From the NCBI GenBank assembly GCA_021813325.1, contig JAKALA010000014.1:1-64000 (forward strand): a stretch of DNA of 64,000 nt, in the 5' to 3' direction. Shown one piece after another: positions 35,728-42,713 of this stretch. Made by a program: the position numbers and the translations under genes. The notes under the pieces were generated by a model. The model searched no databases. It was given only the letters and a program-made list of their open reading frames with translations, and was not told the DNA's origin. Every line of letters begins with the position of its first letter. Position 1 is the first letter of the stretch. Source of the DNA: a bacterium (lineage in GTDB: Bacteria; Verrucomicrobiota; Verrucomicrobiia; Limisphaerales; UBA11358).

Positions 35728-36252
35728 TTAACGGGATCGGAGAAAGCGATTTCGTTCGGCTCGATTGTGATTGTTCAAGTTTTCCTGCAAATCCGCCAGC
35801 GCATTTTGGATCATTCGGATGAAATTTTCGCAACTGGCAACCGATCCGCCAAAGGTCGTAACCGTATCACGTTCCGCCAGATCATCGGTCACCACCAGCA
35901 CTTCTCCATAAGGCTGAAACCGGGCGGCAGCACGTTCAATCAGGGAGTCGGCCGTCTGGCCGGCATTGGAAAAGAGCACCTCAACGGGTTTGCCGGCGGT
36001 GTTTTTGGGTTTGGTTTTGCGCGTGCCGCGTCCGTCAAAGAAAACGGTGACCGGCGTGCCACAGGCGTCCTGATATTGCGTCAGCATGTCCACCAACGCA
36101 TCGCGTGCGGTTTCAGAATGACGGACGGCACCCTCCGCCAGCTCCGGCCAGTTGTGGAGCAGGCTGTATGATTGATTTCCCTCAAATTTACGGTATCGTT
36201 CCAAAGCGTAAATCAGATTATAGCCGTCAACTAAAATACGAACCAGCGCCAT
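35728..36252 (-). CDS. YacP-like NYN-domain protein (putative RNase), integration target
   Basis: 174 residues of the NYN/PIN-like fold: 'RILVDGYNLIYAL' with the first acidic residue, 'PVTVFFDGRGTR', 'QTADSLIERAAARF' and 'VVTDDLAERDTV'. YacP/Rae1 cleaves mRNA on the ribosome in Bacillus, and a similar role is inferred. The first 30 or so codons use A/T-ending codons (TTA, GTT, ATT, AAT) unlike the rest of the gene. They abut the recombinase gene of the element, whose ATG overlaps this ATG on the other strand in CATG (36250-36253). A diverged copy of the first 15 codons sits at the far end of the element (42582-42626). Confidence 0.85.
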   Translation of the reverse strand: MALVRILVDGYNLIYALERYRKFEGNQSYSLLHNWPELAEGAVRHSETARDALVDMLTQYQDACGTPVTVFFDGRGTRKTKPKNTAGKPVEVLFSNAGQTADSLIERAAARFQPYGEVLVVTDDLAERDTVTTFGGSVASCENFIRMIQNALADLQENLNNHNRAERNRFLRSR

Positions 36253-37876
36253 GAGAAAAGCATATTCCTACCAAAGATTTTCGTCCATCAAACAAAAGGC
36301 CGGAGATTCAACGAAACGGCAGGCAGACGCAGCGGTGATTTTTTGCAAACAATTCGACTTAACACTTGTGGACACTTTCAGAGATGAAGGGATGAGCGGG
36401 TTCAAAGGGAAGAATTTTTCCAATGAATCAGCCTTGTCAGCATTTTTGAAATTGGTCGGAAACGGAACGGTGGAGCAAGGCTCCGTTCTGATAGTGGAAA
36501 ATATGGACAGGCTTTCGCGGCAATCAATTCTCCCCTGCCTTTCAAAATTTATTGAAATCATAAACAAAGGGGTTTCCGTCGGCGTGATTTCTCAAAATAA
36601 AATCTTGGACACCAAGAGCATCACAGAGAACCCGATGGAGTTAATGCTCGTGTTGGTGGAATTCGCGCGGGCAAACAATGAGTCCGAAACCAAATCCAAA
36701 CGGTCAAAATCCATTATCGCGGCAAAAATTGAAAGGGCAAACAAGGGTGAAAAAGTTTGGTTTGCCGCGCAAAAGCCAAGTTGGATTGTCGGACTCAAGG
36801 ATGGTGAATTTGTTTTGGATAATGACAGAGTAAAACTTGTAAAAAACATTTTTGCTCACTACTTGGCTGGCCACAGTTGCTCACGCATTGCCAACGACCT
36901 GAATAAATCCAAAATACCCACGTTACGGAAATTCAAAAACGGCATTTGGACAAATTCAACTGTCGCGTGTTTGCTCAAAAATAAAAACTGCATCGGCTGG
37001 ATAGGCATAAATGATTTTGAGCAGGACGATTTTTTTCCAGCAATCGTATCGGCGAAAGTTTTTCAACTGACGCAGCAGAAATTGGCGTTCAACGTCAAAA
37101 GCAGAGGCGGTAGCAAATACGGACTTGTCCGAAATTTGTTCAAGCATTTGCTGACCTGCTCGGAGTGCGGTCAAGTCATTGAAACTAAAATCGGCTCATA
37201 CGAAAATGTCAAAGGAACGACGAATCACTACGCGGATTATATCTGCCGAGGCGTGAAACACAAAAGCGGCTGCTCCAACAAAGGACGGATTTCTGTCCCT
37301 GAATTTGAAGCAAGAATTTTTCAATCCATTTTGAACTTGAATGATTTTAGCAAACAAACCCCGCCGCCGAATGATGTCTTGGAAGCATTGGAAAACAAAT
37401 TTGCAAAAATTCAGACCAGCATTGGCCGCTGCATGGAACTATTGGACGATGACGAATTGGCCGACATGAAAGAACTGTCCGTGAAACTTGCTCGGCTGAA
37501 CAAGGAAAAGGGGCAATTAGTAAAAAGTATTGAGGCGGAAAAAACCAAGATGACAGTCAGCAGCAATGCACCAAAGGCCATTGAAATGTTGCGCGACAAA
37601 TTCAGCAACGCGAACGCGCAGGTGGTCAATGGTGTTTTGCAACTGAAAGCCGTCAGCAAAAAAATGGTAGATGATGAGTTGGCGCGCATCAAAGAACATC
37701 TTAAATCTACGGAAGAACGGCAAAGGATTCGGAACATGATGCCAAGCATTTTTGAAGGTATTCAGATTAAATTCGGCAACGAACCGAAAGCCTGTTGTCG
37801 GTTTGTGGATGGAAAGACAATTTCTCTAACAATTAGAAAAGCCGGCGTGTTTTTTAATTCCATTTCGTTCAACTGA
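36251..37876 (+). CDS. Large serine recombinase (integrase/excisionase of the element)
   Basis: 541 residues. The N-terminal resolvase domain (to about 150) has the nucleophile Ser in 'SYQRFSSIKQ' and the Arg motif 'ENMDRLSRQ'. A recombinase domain follows (about 165-290, 'WIVGLKDGEFVLDNDRVKLV'). A zinc ribbon ('CSECGQ' near 304, 'CRGVKHKSGC' near 330) and a coiled-coil arm (about 375-490) complete the usual large serine integrase layout. It joins attP and attB without needing homology. The ATG overlaps the NYN start codon on the opposite strand, and no ribosome binding site is visible in the present junction, so its promoter probably forms only in the excised circle or lies inside the NYN gene. 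Confidence 0.9.
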   Translation: MRKAYSYQRFSSIKQKAGDSTKRQADAAVIFCKQFDLTLVDTFRDEGMSGFKGKNFSNESALSAFLKLVGNGTVEQGSVLIVENMDRLSRQSILPCLSKFIEIINKGVSVGVISQNKILDTKSITENPMELMLVLVEFARANNESETKSKRSKSIIAAKIERANKGEKVWFAAQKPSWIVGLKDGEFVLDNDRVKLVKNIFAHYLAGHSCSRIANDLNKSKIPTLRKFKNGIWTNSTVACLLKNKNCIGWIGINDFEQDDFFPAIVSAKVFQLTQQKLAFNVKSRGGSKYGLVRNLFKHLLTCSECGQVIETKIGSYENVKGTTNHYADYICRGVKHKSGCSNKGRISVPEFEARIFQSILNLNDFSKQTPPPNDVLEALENKFAKIQTSIGRCMELLDDDELADMKELSVKLARLNKEKGQLVKSIEAEKTKMTVSSNAPKAIEMLRDKFSNANAQVVNGVLQLKAVSKKMVDDELARIKEHLKSTEERQRIRNMMPSIFEGIQIKFGNEPKACCRFVDGKTISLTIRKAGVFFNSISFN

Positions 37877-37931
37877 AAAATTGCACATCCCGCTCGCCGT
37901 GGCGCGGCTCCTGTGTTCCAGTCCAGTTGTT

Positions 37932-38339
37932 ATGAAAAACAACATCATCAAAAACAAAACTGGAAACAAAAACGCGCAGTTGGCACTTGCTGACATCAAC
38001 GCCCAAATTGAGGCGCTAAACAACCAACGCACCGCGCTGGCCGAACCGCTCAAGGGTCGTTACGCGGAACTTCGCAAGGAGTTGACTGACGTGGAAATGG
38101 AAATTCGTGAACTTGATCCTGTGTGGAAGCCGGAGCCGATGAATGCCAAGGCCGAAACCAAGATTACGGAAATCCTAACGGCGCACGGCGCACCGATGGC
38201 CGCCGATGAAATTGTGGCCGCAGTGGGTGACGTGTTCACGCCATGGAAGGTCAAAAACACCCTGAAAAAGAAATCCACCGGCGCAAAGGCAGTGTTCACA
38301 GTCAACGACGGCAAATACGCCATGAAGGCAACGGCCTAA
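37932..38339 (+). CDS. Small coiled-coil plus winged-helix-like protein
   Basis: 135 residues from the ATG at 37932. Residues 10-60 form a coiled coil ('LALADINAQIEALNNQRTAL'). The C-terminal 75 residues ('ITEILTAHGAPMAADEIVAA', then 'TPWKVKNTLKKKSTGAKAVF') have the pattern of a winged helix ending in 'NDGKYAMKATA'. It may assist or regulate the recombinase, as a directionality factor for example; that is only inferred from position. A strong terminator follows at 38357. Confidence 0.6.
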   Translation: MKNNIIKNKTGNKNAQLALADINAQIEALNNQRTALAEPLKGRYAELRKELTDVEMEIRELDPVWKPEPMNAKAETKITEILTAHGAPMAADEIVAAVGDVFTPWKVKNTLKKKSTGAKAVFTVNDGKYAMKATA

Positions 38340-38356
38340 ACCACAGTCAAAATCAC

Positions 38357-38383
38357 AACCCCAGCAACCGCTGGGGTTTTTTT
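38357..38383 (+). terminator. Intrinsic terminator within the element
   Basis: AACCCCAGC (38357-38365), loop aacc, GCTGGGGTT (38370-38378) and seven T residues. Ends the recombinase-winged-helix transcript. Confidence 0.9.
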
Positions 38384-38519
38384 ATTGTGGCCATCCGCAA
38401 CGGTCGCGGGATTTTTCTAATCTTTTCGGAATTTAGCCAAAAAATAAAAACCTTCCGGCTGTTTTTTTTCACGCCAGCAAAATTCGCTCCTATTTATGAC
38501 TTGAACCAAGGTGGTCAAA

Positions 38520-38612
38520 ATGAGTGGTCAATCCATCATCCTCCAGCCGGACGATGTCATCTTGGGCAGGACATATTTTAATCCGACTTTGAAATCCGTC
38601 GTCGGAAGATAA
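38520..38612 (+). CDS. Possible 30-residue peptide
   Basis: ATG at 38520, TAA at 38610-38612, encoding 'MSGQSIILQPDDVILGRTYF' and ten more residues. It lies 24 bases before the HUH gene. No clear ribosome binding site and no recognised family; it could be a leader peptide. Confidence 0.25.
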   Translation: MSGQSIILQPDDVILGRTYFNPTLKSVVGR

Positions 38613-38636
38613 TTTATTTGTCAAATTCAGAACACG

Positions 38637-39152
38637 ATGAACACGCAACACGAAATAGACGATTACCTCACGACGCATCACCCAGAGTCAATCTTGCTCC
38701 ACCGGATTGAATGGTTGGTGTTCGGCCATGTGAGTTTTACAAAAAAGGTCAGCCACGCGAAGAAAGATGCACCGCGCATCCGTCGGTTTGTCGGTTTGCT
38801 GTTCGGCTTGGCTTCGGCCTGTGGAGTGAAGCCGCGCAGGTTGGTATATTTCCAAAATAACGAGGTCAAGCCAGAGACGGATTTTCACCACATCCATTTT
38901 TTGCTTGGGTCTCACGGCTTGGAAAAGTTCGCCGCGCCGGAAATCTGTGAGATGCTGGGCCAAAAGGCTGGTGAATTCGGCTTTGATGATTGCAAGTTTG
39001 CCCCATACGACCCGACAAAAGATGGAGTAGGCTACGTCACCAAGAGAGTTTTTCGGACGCTGGATAACGGTCAAAGGGTTGAAATCTTGCCTGACTTTTT
39101 CCTGTCCGATGCACTGATAAAAATAATTAAAGAAAAGGACAAACATGAATGA
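38637..39152 (+). CDS. Probable HUH endonuclease (rolling-circle Rep/relaxase-like)
   Basis: 171 residues. 'FGHVSFTKK' near residue 29 fits Rep motif 1. 'DFHHIHFLLGSHG' near 82 gives the metal-binding His-hydrophobic-His of motif 2. 'GVGYVTKRVF' near 136 supplies the catalytic Tyr with Lys three residues on (YxxK), as in motif 3. Such enzymes nick one strand to start rolling-circle replication or transfer. It heads a cluster of overlapping small genes. A helicase domain is absent, so the host helicase would be needed. The motifs are seen; the activity is inferred. Confidence 0.65.
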   Translation: MNTQHEIDDYLTTHHPESILLHRIEWLVFGHVSFTKKVSHAKKDAPRIRRFVGLLFGLASACGVKPRRLVYFQNNEVKPETDFHHIHFLLGSHGLEKFAAPEICEMLGQKAGEFGFDDCKFAPYDPTKDGVGYVTKRVFRTLDNGQRVEILPDFFLSDALIKIIKEKDKHE

Positions 39153-39327
39153 GAAAACACACGACGCAAGAGCCGCGAGAATTGACGCTCTTGCACATGA
39201 CATCATCGCCGACGCGAAGGCACGCGAGTTGGAACGAAGCCGACTTGCCGACGAAGGCATGGAAAAAATTCGACGCCACTTTGCCAGTGGTTCTAAATTG
39301 GAAGTGAGGTCAACATGGAAACACTAA
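39145..39327 (+). CDS. Small charged helical protein
   Basis: 60 residues, overlapping the HUH gene end by 8 bases and the next gene by 13. Almost entirely a charged helix ('ARIDALAHDIIADAKARELE', 'RSRLADEGMEKIRRHF'). Co-translated with the HUH protein, it may be an accessory factor. No family recognised. Confidence 0.5.
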   Translation: MNEKTHDARAARIDALAHDIIADAKARELERSRLADEGMEKIRRHFASGSKLEVRSTWKH

Positions 39328-39554
39328 CCGACCCAGCCAAAATCATTTCAATAATGAGGGTGATGTTGACCGAATTAGAACGCACGCTGTCCACCGCGCC
39401 AGAGCCGACGAATGAGAGTAATCACACCGGAGAATTGCAGACGCGGATTGACCGGCTGGATGCAGCCCTTAAAAAAAGTCAAGCCGCTGACCGTCGCCGT
39501 CGTGAGTTGGACAGAGAGAACCGCGCGAACTTTCCGCCCGCCAAAAAAAAGTGA
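39315..39554 (+). CDS. Small coiled-coil protein
   Basis: 79 residues. An N-terminal helix ('ISIMRVMLTELERTL') and a second charged helix ('LQTRIDRLDAALKKSQAADR') with a basic tail ending 'KKK'. It overlaps the preceding gene, so HUH and two helical peptides form one translationally coupled unit. No family recognised. Confidence 0.5.
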   Translation: METLTDPAKIISIMRVMLTELERTLSTAPEPTNESNHTGELQTRIDRLDAALKKSQAADRRRRELDRENRANFPPAKKK

Positions 39555-40051
39555 ACTTCTTAATTATAGAAAAACGTCCGCGCGGCTGACGCGTGTATGG
39601 TTGTCTGATTTGGACGGTCAATCCTGCACGTCAACCGCGATACGTTTTTACATACACCTCGCGCACCAAGCCGTGACGGAGTATAAAAAATTGTCAGTTC
39701 GTGATTTCGTGATAAACTGTCGTCCCCCGACGCGGAGGAGGGGTTTGGGGATTTTGAAACTTTCTATAATCCGCCCTATTCTGTCAGCCACGATACGGCT
39801 CCGCCAATGGTGTTGACCGTTCCACCCGCCCGCCGGACGTTGCCAGACGCAATCCACGCAAAAAGAACCCACGGCCAGAGAAATCCCAGACGTGGGTTGT
39901 GAACACGGTAACGATTACTCATAACTATCCGCACGCACCGACAAACTGCTGAAAAACGGCCAGTTCGCGCGGTTTTTACAAAGTTTTGTGTTGGCTATAT
40001 TTTGTAAATTTTCTTCGCCATCGCGCGGCTACCCGTGATACCTGGTTGTCT
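39555..40051. other. Non-coding stretch of the element with hairpin
   Basis: About 500 bases without a convincing gene; a 58-codon open frame near 39712-39902 has no start or family. AACCCACG (39866-39873) and CGTGGGTT (39891-39898) form a perfect 8-bp stem with a 17-base loop. The region lies just downstream of the HUH gene cluster and could hold its nicking origin, which I cannot demonstrate. Confidence 0.45.
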
Positions 40052-40714
40052 ATGAATAAAAAATACATTTCACTATTGAGAGTTTCGACAAGTCGCCAAG
40101 GCGAATCAAAATTAGGGCTTGAGGCGCAGAGGGCAGCCGTAGTCAATTTTGTGGAGTCGCTCAAGGGGCAGGCTGAAATCGTCCGTGAGTTCGTGGAAGT
40201 GGAATCCGGCAAGAAAACAGACCGGCCGGTTTTGGCCGAAGCCATCCGTGAATGCAAGGCCAACGGCTACACCCTTTTGGTGGCTAAACTTGACCGCCTT
40301 TCCCGTAATCTTCACTTCATCACCGCGCTCCAAAATTCCAAGGTGGATTTCGTTGCCGCCGACAATCCGCACGCTACGCCGTTCCTGATACATATTTTGG
40401 TCGCCGTGGCCGAACACGAACGGAATATGATTTCCAGTCGCACCAAGGCTGCCTTGGAAGCCGCTCGTAATCGTGGGGTTGTTTTTGGAAATCCACGTTA
40501 TGAGGAAGCAATCCCAAAGGCCAACGCGGCTTGGAAACAAATTGCCTCTGACCGCAACGCCAACCTCCGCCGCAAGGTGACAGAAATCATGGACGTGACC
40601 GGACTGACAAAATTAGTGGAAATTGCCAACGCCCTAAATTTGAGGGGTATCAAAACAAACCGTGGCTGTGAGTTCACCGCCACACAAGTTCACCGCCTCT
40701 TGAAAACTGTTTAA
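40052..40714 (+). CDS. Small serine recombinase (resolvase/invertase type)
   Basis: 220 residues from the ATG at 40052. The resolvase domain has the nucleophile Ser in 'SLLRVSTSRQG', 'VAKLDRLSRN' and the E-helix 'LIHILVAVAEHERNMISSRT'. The C-terminal 70 residues hold a helix-turn-helix ('LVEIANALNLRGIKTNRGCE'). Unlike the large integrase it has no zinc ribbon or coiled coil, so it more likely resolves dimers, inverts a segment or serves another element. 'GRYD'-type small protein downstream. Confidence 0.9.
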   Translation: MNKKYISLLRVSTSRQGESKLGLEAQRAAVVNFVESLKGQAEIVREFVEVESGKKTDRPVLAEAIRECKANGYTLLVAKLDRLSRNLHFITALQNSKVDFVAADNPHATPFLIHILVAVAEHERNMISSRTKAALEAARNRGVVFGNPRYEEAIPKANAAWKQIASDRNANLRRKVTEIMDVTGLTKLVEIANALNLRGIKTNRGCEFTATQVHRLLKTV

Positions 40715-40719
40715 CACTG

Positions 40720-40750
40720 ATCCCGTCCGCGCAGACGCGGACGGGATTTC
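40720..40750 (+). terminator. Intrinsic terminator
   Basis: ATCCCGTCCGCG (40720-40731), loop caga, CGCGGACGGGAT (40736-40747) followed by TTTC. Ends the resolvase gene. Confidence 0.85.
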
Positions 40751-40765
40751 AAACGACACTACGCT

Positions 40766-40948
40766 ATGAAAGACCAATTCATCCGAAACCGTGAGGGGAA
40801 AATCATCGGTCGCCAAGACGGAAATTGGCTCCGCGACGGAGCCGGAAAAATTCTTGGACGCTACGACGCATGGGACAATCGGACACGCGACCGCGCCGGA
40901 AAAATTGTCGGAAGTGGCAAGAATCAGATGTTCCGGTTACTGAAATAG
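40766..40948 (+). CDS. 60-residue repeat protein ('GKIxG' repeats)
   Basis: Three imperfect repeats of about 14-20 residues carry the pattern Arg/Asp-x-x-Gly-Lys-Ile-x-Gly ('NREGKIIGRQD', 'DGAGKILGRYD', 'DRAGKIVGSG'). This resembles a short beta-hairpin repeat, each turn ending in Gly-Arg. It has its own terminator upstream and downstream, so it is expressed separately. Function unknown. Confidence 0.55.
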   Translation: MKDQFIRNREGKIIGRQDGNWLRDGAGKILGRYDAWDNRTRDRAGKIVGSGKNQMFRLLK

Positions 40949-40951
40949 AAA

Positions 40952-40976
40952 ACCCCACCGGTTTTGCCGCTGGGGT
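40952..40976. terminator. Hairpin between convergent genes of the element
   Basis: ACCCCA-C-CGG (40952-40961), loop ttttg, CCG-C-TGGGGT (40967-40976): a 9-bp stem with one C-C mismatch, between the repeat-protein gene and the convergent LamG gene. Confidence 0.6.
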
Positions 40977-40999
40977 GAGGTGATTGCTTACAGAAATGA

Positions 41000-41956
41000 T
41001 TACGGAGCCAACTGTAATCGGAAGAAAAGTTGGTTCCAATCGCTTACATTCCAGTAATTGGTGGATTGCCAATTTGAATTGGTGGCAGTGAAAACGGAGC
41101 CTTGATTCGTCCAGTTTATCAAATCAGACGATGCTTGAACTTGATAATTTGACCCCGCCCATAGATTGTTTGACGTGAGATAAACTGCCTTTTGAATGTT
41201 GACGATTGGGGCAGATTCAAGGGCAAATAACTGCTGGACTTCGTTTGTTGACAAGGCGCGGTTGTAAATACGAATGTCATCTATGAAATTGTTTGAAGAA
41301 AACCCACTGTTGCCCGGTCCGCTTGGGCTGGTCAACACAGCATATTGCTGTGACGGATACACAAATCCAAATATGTCCCCGCCTTCTCGGATGCTGCGAT
41401 TGAATGGAACCCGTTGACCGTTGAAATATACTTGGGCATTGGTGATTGCGCCTGAATACACCACAACGATTTGAGACCAGTTAGTAGAAATTGGCATTTG
41501 AAAAAACGCCAATCCGCCAGAGCCATTGTCGAGCCAGAATTCTCCATCGGAAGCCAGATTATTGCCACCAATCGTGGAATTGAAAAAACTCACATAATTC
41601 GCACTTGGTTTTGGCCCCCAGCCCGAAGTTGTGTTCGCGGGATAGGCTCCAACTCGCACCCATTCGCTGATGGTTCGTGAATCATTTGAACCGGCATAAA
41701 TAAGGTTGGGCGCCGACATCGCTTGAGACAACACGGCAGCAGAACTTGCCCTTCCGAATCTGTCAACGGCTAGAGGAATGACTGAATTTGTAATGTTATA
41801 TCCATTTCCGCTGGCATCATTCGCGCTTCCGTTGAACGGATAATACGCGACGAGGCCATTGGTGAGGAATGTTTGGGCTTGAACCTGAACGGCCAAAGCC
41901 GCCGTGATTGTGAGAATTCCGAATAACGATTTGTTTGTTTTCATAATTGTTTTCAT
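41000..41956 (-). CDS. Exported LamG-domain protein (cargo)
   Basis: 318 residues. Signal peptide about 1-28 ('LFGILTITAALAVQVQAQ'). The concanavalin-like LamG-3 domain (about 32-250) starts with 'GLVAYYPFNGSANDASGNGY', the usual opening, and ends with 'NFIDDIRIYNRALSTNEVQQ'. The C-terminal 65 residues ('NYQVQASSDLINWTNQGSVF' to 'FFRLQLAP') are a module common at the ends of exported proteins of this phylum. Probably a carbohydrate-binding surface protein. It is the only obvious cargo in the element and points toward the resolvase. Confidence 0.82.
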   Translation of the reverse strand: MKTIMKTNKSLFGILTITAALAVQVQAQTFLTNGLVAYYPFNGSANDASGNGYNITNSVIPLAVDRFGRASSAAVLSQAMSAPNLIYAGSNDSRTISEWVRVGAYPANTTSGWGPKPSANYVSFFNSTIGGNNLASDGEFWLDNGSGGLAFFQMPISTNWSQIVVVYSGAITNAQVYFNGQRVPFNRSIREGGDIFGFVYPSQQYAVLTSPSGPGNSGFSSNNFIDDIRIYNRALSTNEVQQLFALESAPIVNIQKAVYLTSNNLWAGSNYQVQASSDLINWTNQGSVFTATNSNWQSTNYWNVSDWNQLFFRLQLAP

Positions 41957-42124
41957 TTCGTTGGGAAATTAAAACGCCCACGTCAGCCACGGCAAGCCTC
42001 ATGCTCGCCCTTTGTTGACGAACAAACATTTGAACCTTCCAGCCACAGAACGCAAGTAAAATCCCTAAAAACTAGGCGATAACGACATGGTCAGTTTCCG
42101 TAGTTCGTGTTTTCTAAAGGGTTG

Positions 42125-42346
42125 ATGTCGTCAATCCAAAAACACCGCCGTCTTTTGGGTGAGGCAGTTCGCGCCACACGCAAGAAGGCAGGAATCAGTC
42201 AAGAGAAGTTGGCAGAGAAAGCCGACCTGTCCACGGTATTTATCAGCAGAATTGAACGAGGGGTTGAATCGCCATCAGTAGATAATTTGGTGAAAATCGC
42301 CCGCGCCTTGGGCAGTCGTGTCCGCAGCCTCGTCAGTGGTTTTTAG
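42125..42346 (+). CDS. XRE-family regulator of the element
   Basis: 73 residues from the ATG at 42125, preceded by AAAGGG at 42116-42121. An earlier ATG at 42107 lacks such a site. Nearly all helix-turn-helix: 'RRLLGEAVRATRKKAGISQE', 'LAEKADLSTVFISRIERGVE', 'VDNLVKIARALG'. Likely controls element maintenance or excision genes. Followed by a terminator at 42467. Confidence 0.8.
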   Translation: MSSIQKHRRLLGEAVRATRKKAGISQEKLAEKADLSTVFISRIERGVESPSVDNLVKIARALGSRVRSLVSGF

Positions 42347-42466
42347 TTCTGAATCGGAATCGCCTACTGTAACCAATACAGCCAGCCGGTTCGTTCAAAA
42401 TTTGGTGTGGCTATGGCCTGTCATGTGGCTGGGAAGTATTCAAGGAATGAGGGCTGGCCTTGCGCC

Positions 42467-42488
42467 AACCGTTCACAGAACGGTTTTT
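42467..42488 (+). terminator. Intrinsic terminator
   Basis: AACCGTT (42467-42473), loop cacag, AACGGTT (42479-42485) running into TTTTT. Ends the XRE transcript near the right end of the element. Confidence 0.8.
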
Positions 42489-42575
42489 CTCTATCGGCGG
42501 AAGCGGTTCTGCCATCCAACGTCTAAAAACCCTCAAGAACAAAGGGGATTGCCTGAAACGAAAATTTAGGTATTA

Positions 42576-42626
42576 TCAATAATACAACAGCGAATATCCG
42601 TCGATCAAGATGCGCACCAACGCCAT
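42576..42626 (-). pseudogene. Displaced 5' end of a NYN-domain gene
   Basis: Reads 'MALVRILIDGYSLLYY' from an ATG at 42626 and then stops. It matches the first 13-15 residues of the NYN protein at 36252, with codons that differ mainly at third positions (about 31 of 45 bases identical) and are richer in G and C, like the chromosome. Best explained as the native gene start left behind when the element joined its own version to the gene body. Confidence 0.65.
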
Positions 42627-42713
42627 GGCCAAAGGGTAACGTTTCCTGGCGCCGGGAGAAAACGATTTTCCGGTTCGTGAATTGACTTTTTCTTTGAGTC
42701 GAAATGCCGTTTA

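Larger units (their letters stand above)
36224..42627. mobile_element. Serine-recombinase integrative element inserted in the NYN gene, about 6.4 kb
   Basis: The left boundary lies between 36224 and 36253 and the right one between 42598 and 42627. In these windows the two ends share CGCCATG (36247-36253 and 42621-42627) and CCGTC (36224-36228 and 42598-42602), in a 45-base stretch about 70% identical that encodes 'MALVRILVDGYNL' on the left and 'MALVRILIDGYSL' on the right. Inside are two serine recombinases, a HUH-type endonuclease, regulators, small proteins and one exported cargo protein. Genes flanking the element (VWA/NYN at left, lspA/rluD at right) are chromosomal. Confidence 0.75.
42347..42713. 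other. Right end of the element and upstream region of lspA
   Basis: 366 bases without a gene. It contains the terminator at 42467-42488, the displaced start of a NYN gene on the minus strand (42626 down to a stop at 42576-42578) and the right attachment window. The bases after 42627 are chromosomal and should hold the lspA promoter. Confidence 0.6.

Noticed and set aside
36251-37876. Tyrosine-integrase or transposon (IS) reading of the element
   Set aside because: The protein has the serine-recombinase nucleophile and zinc ribbon; there are no terminal inverted repeats or DDE transposase.
39412-39816. A 134-codon frame after the coiled-coil peptide
   Set aside because: It overlaps a better gene (39315-39554) in another frame and has no recognisable product.
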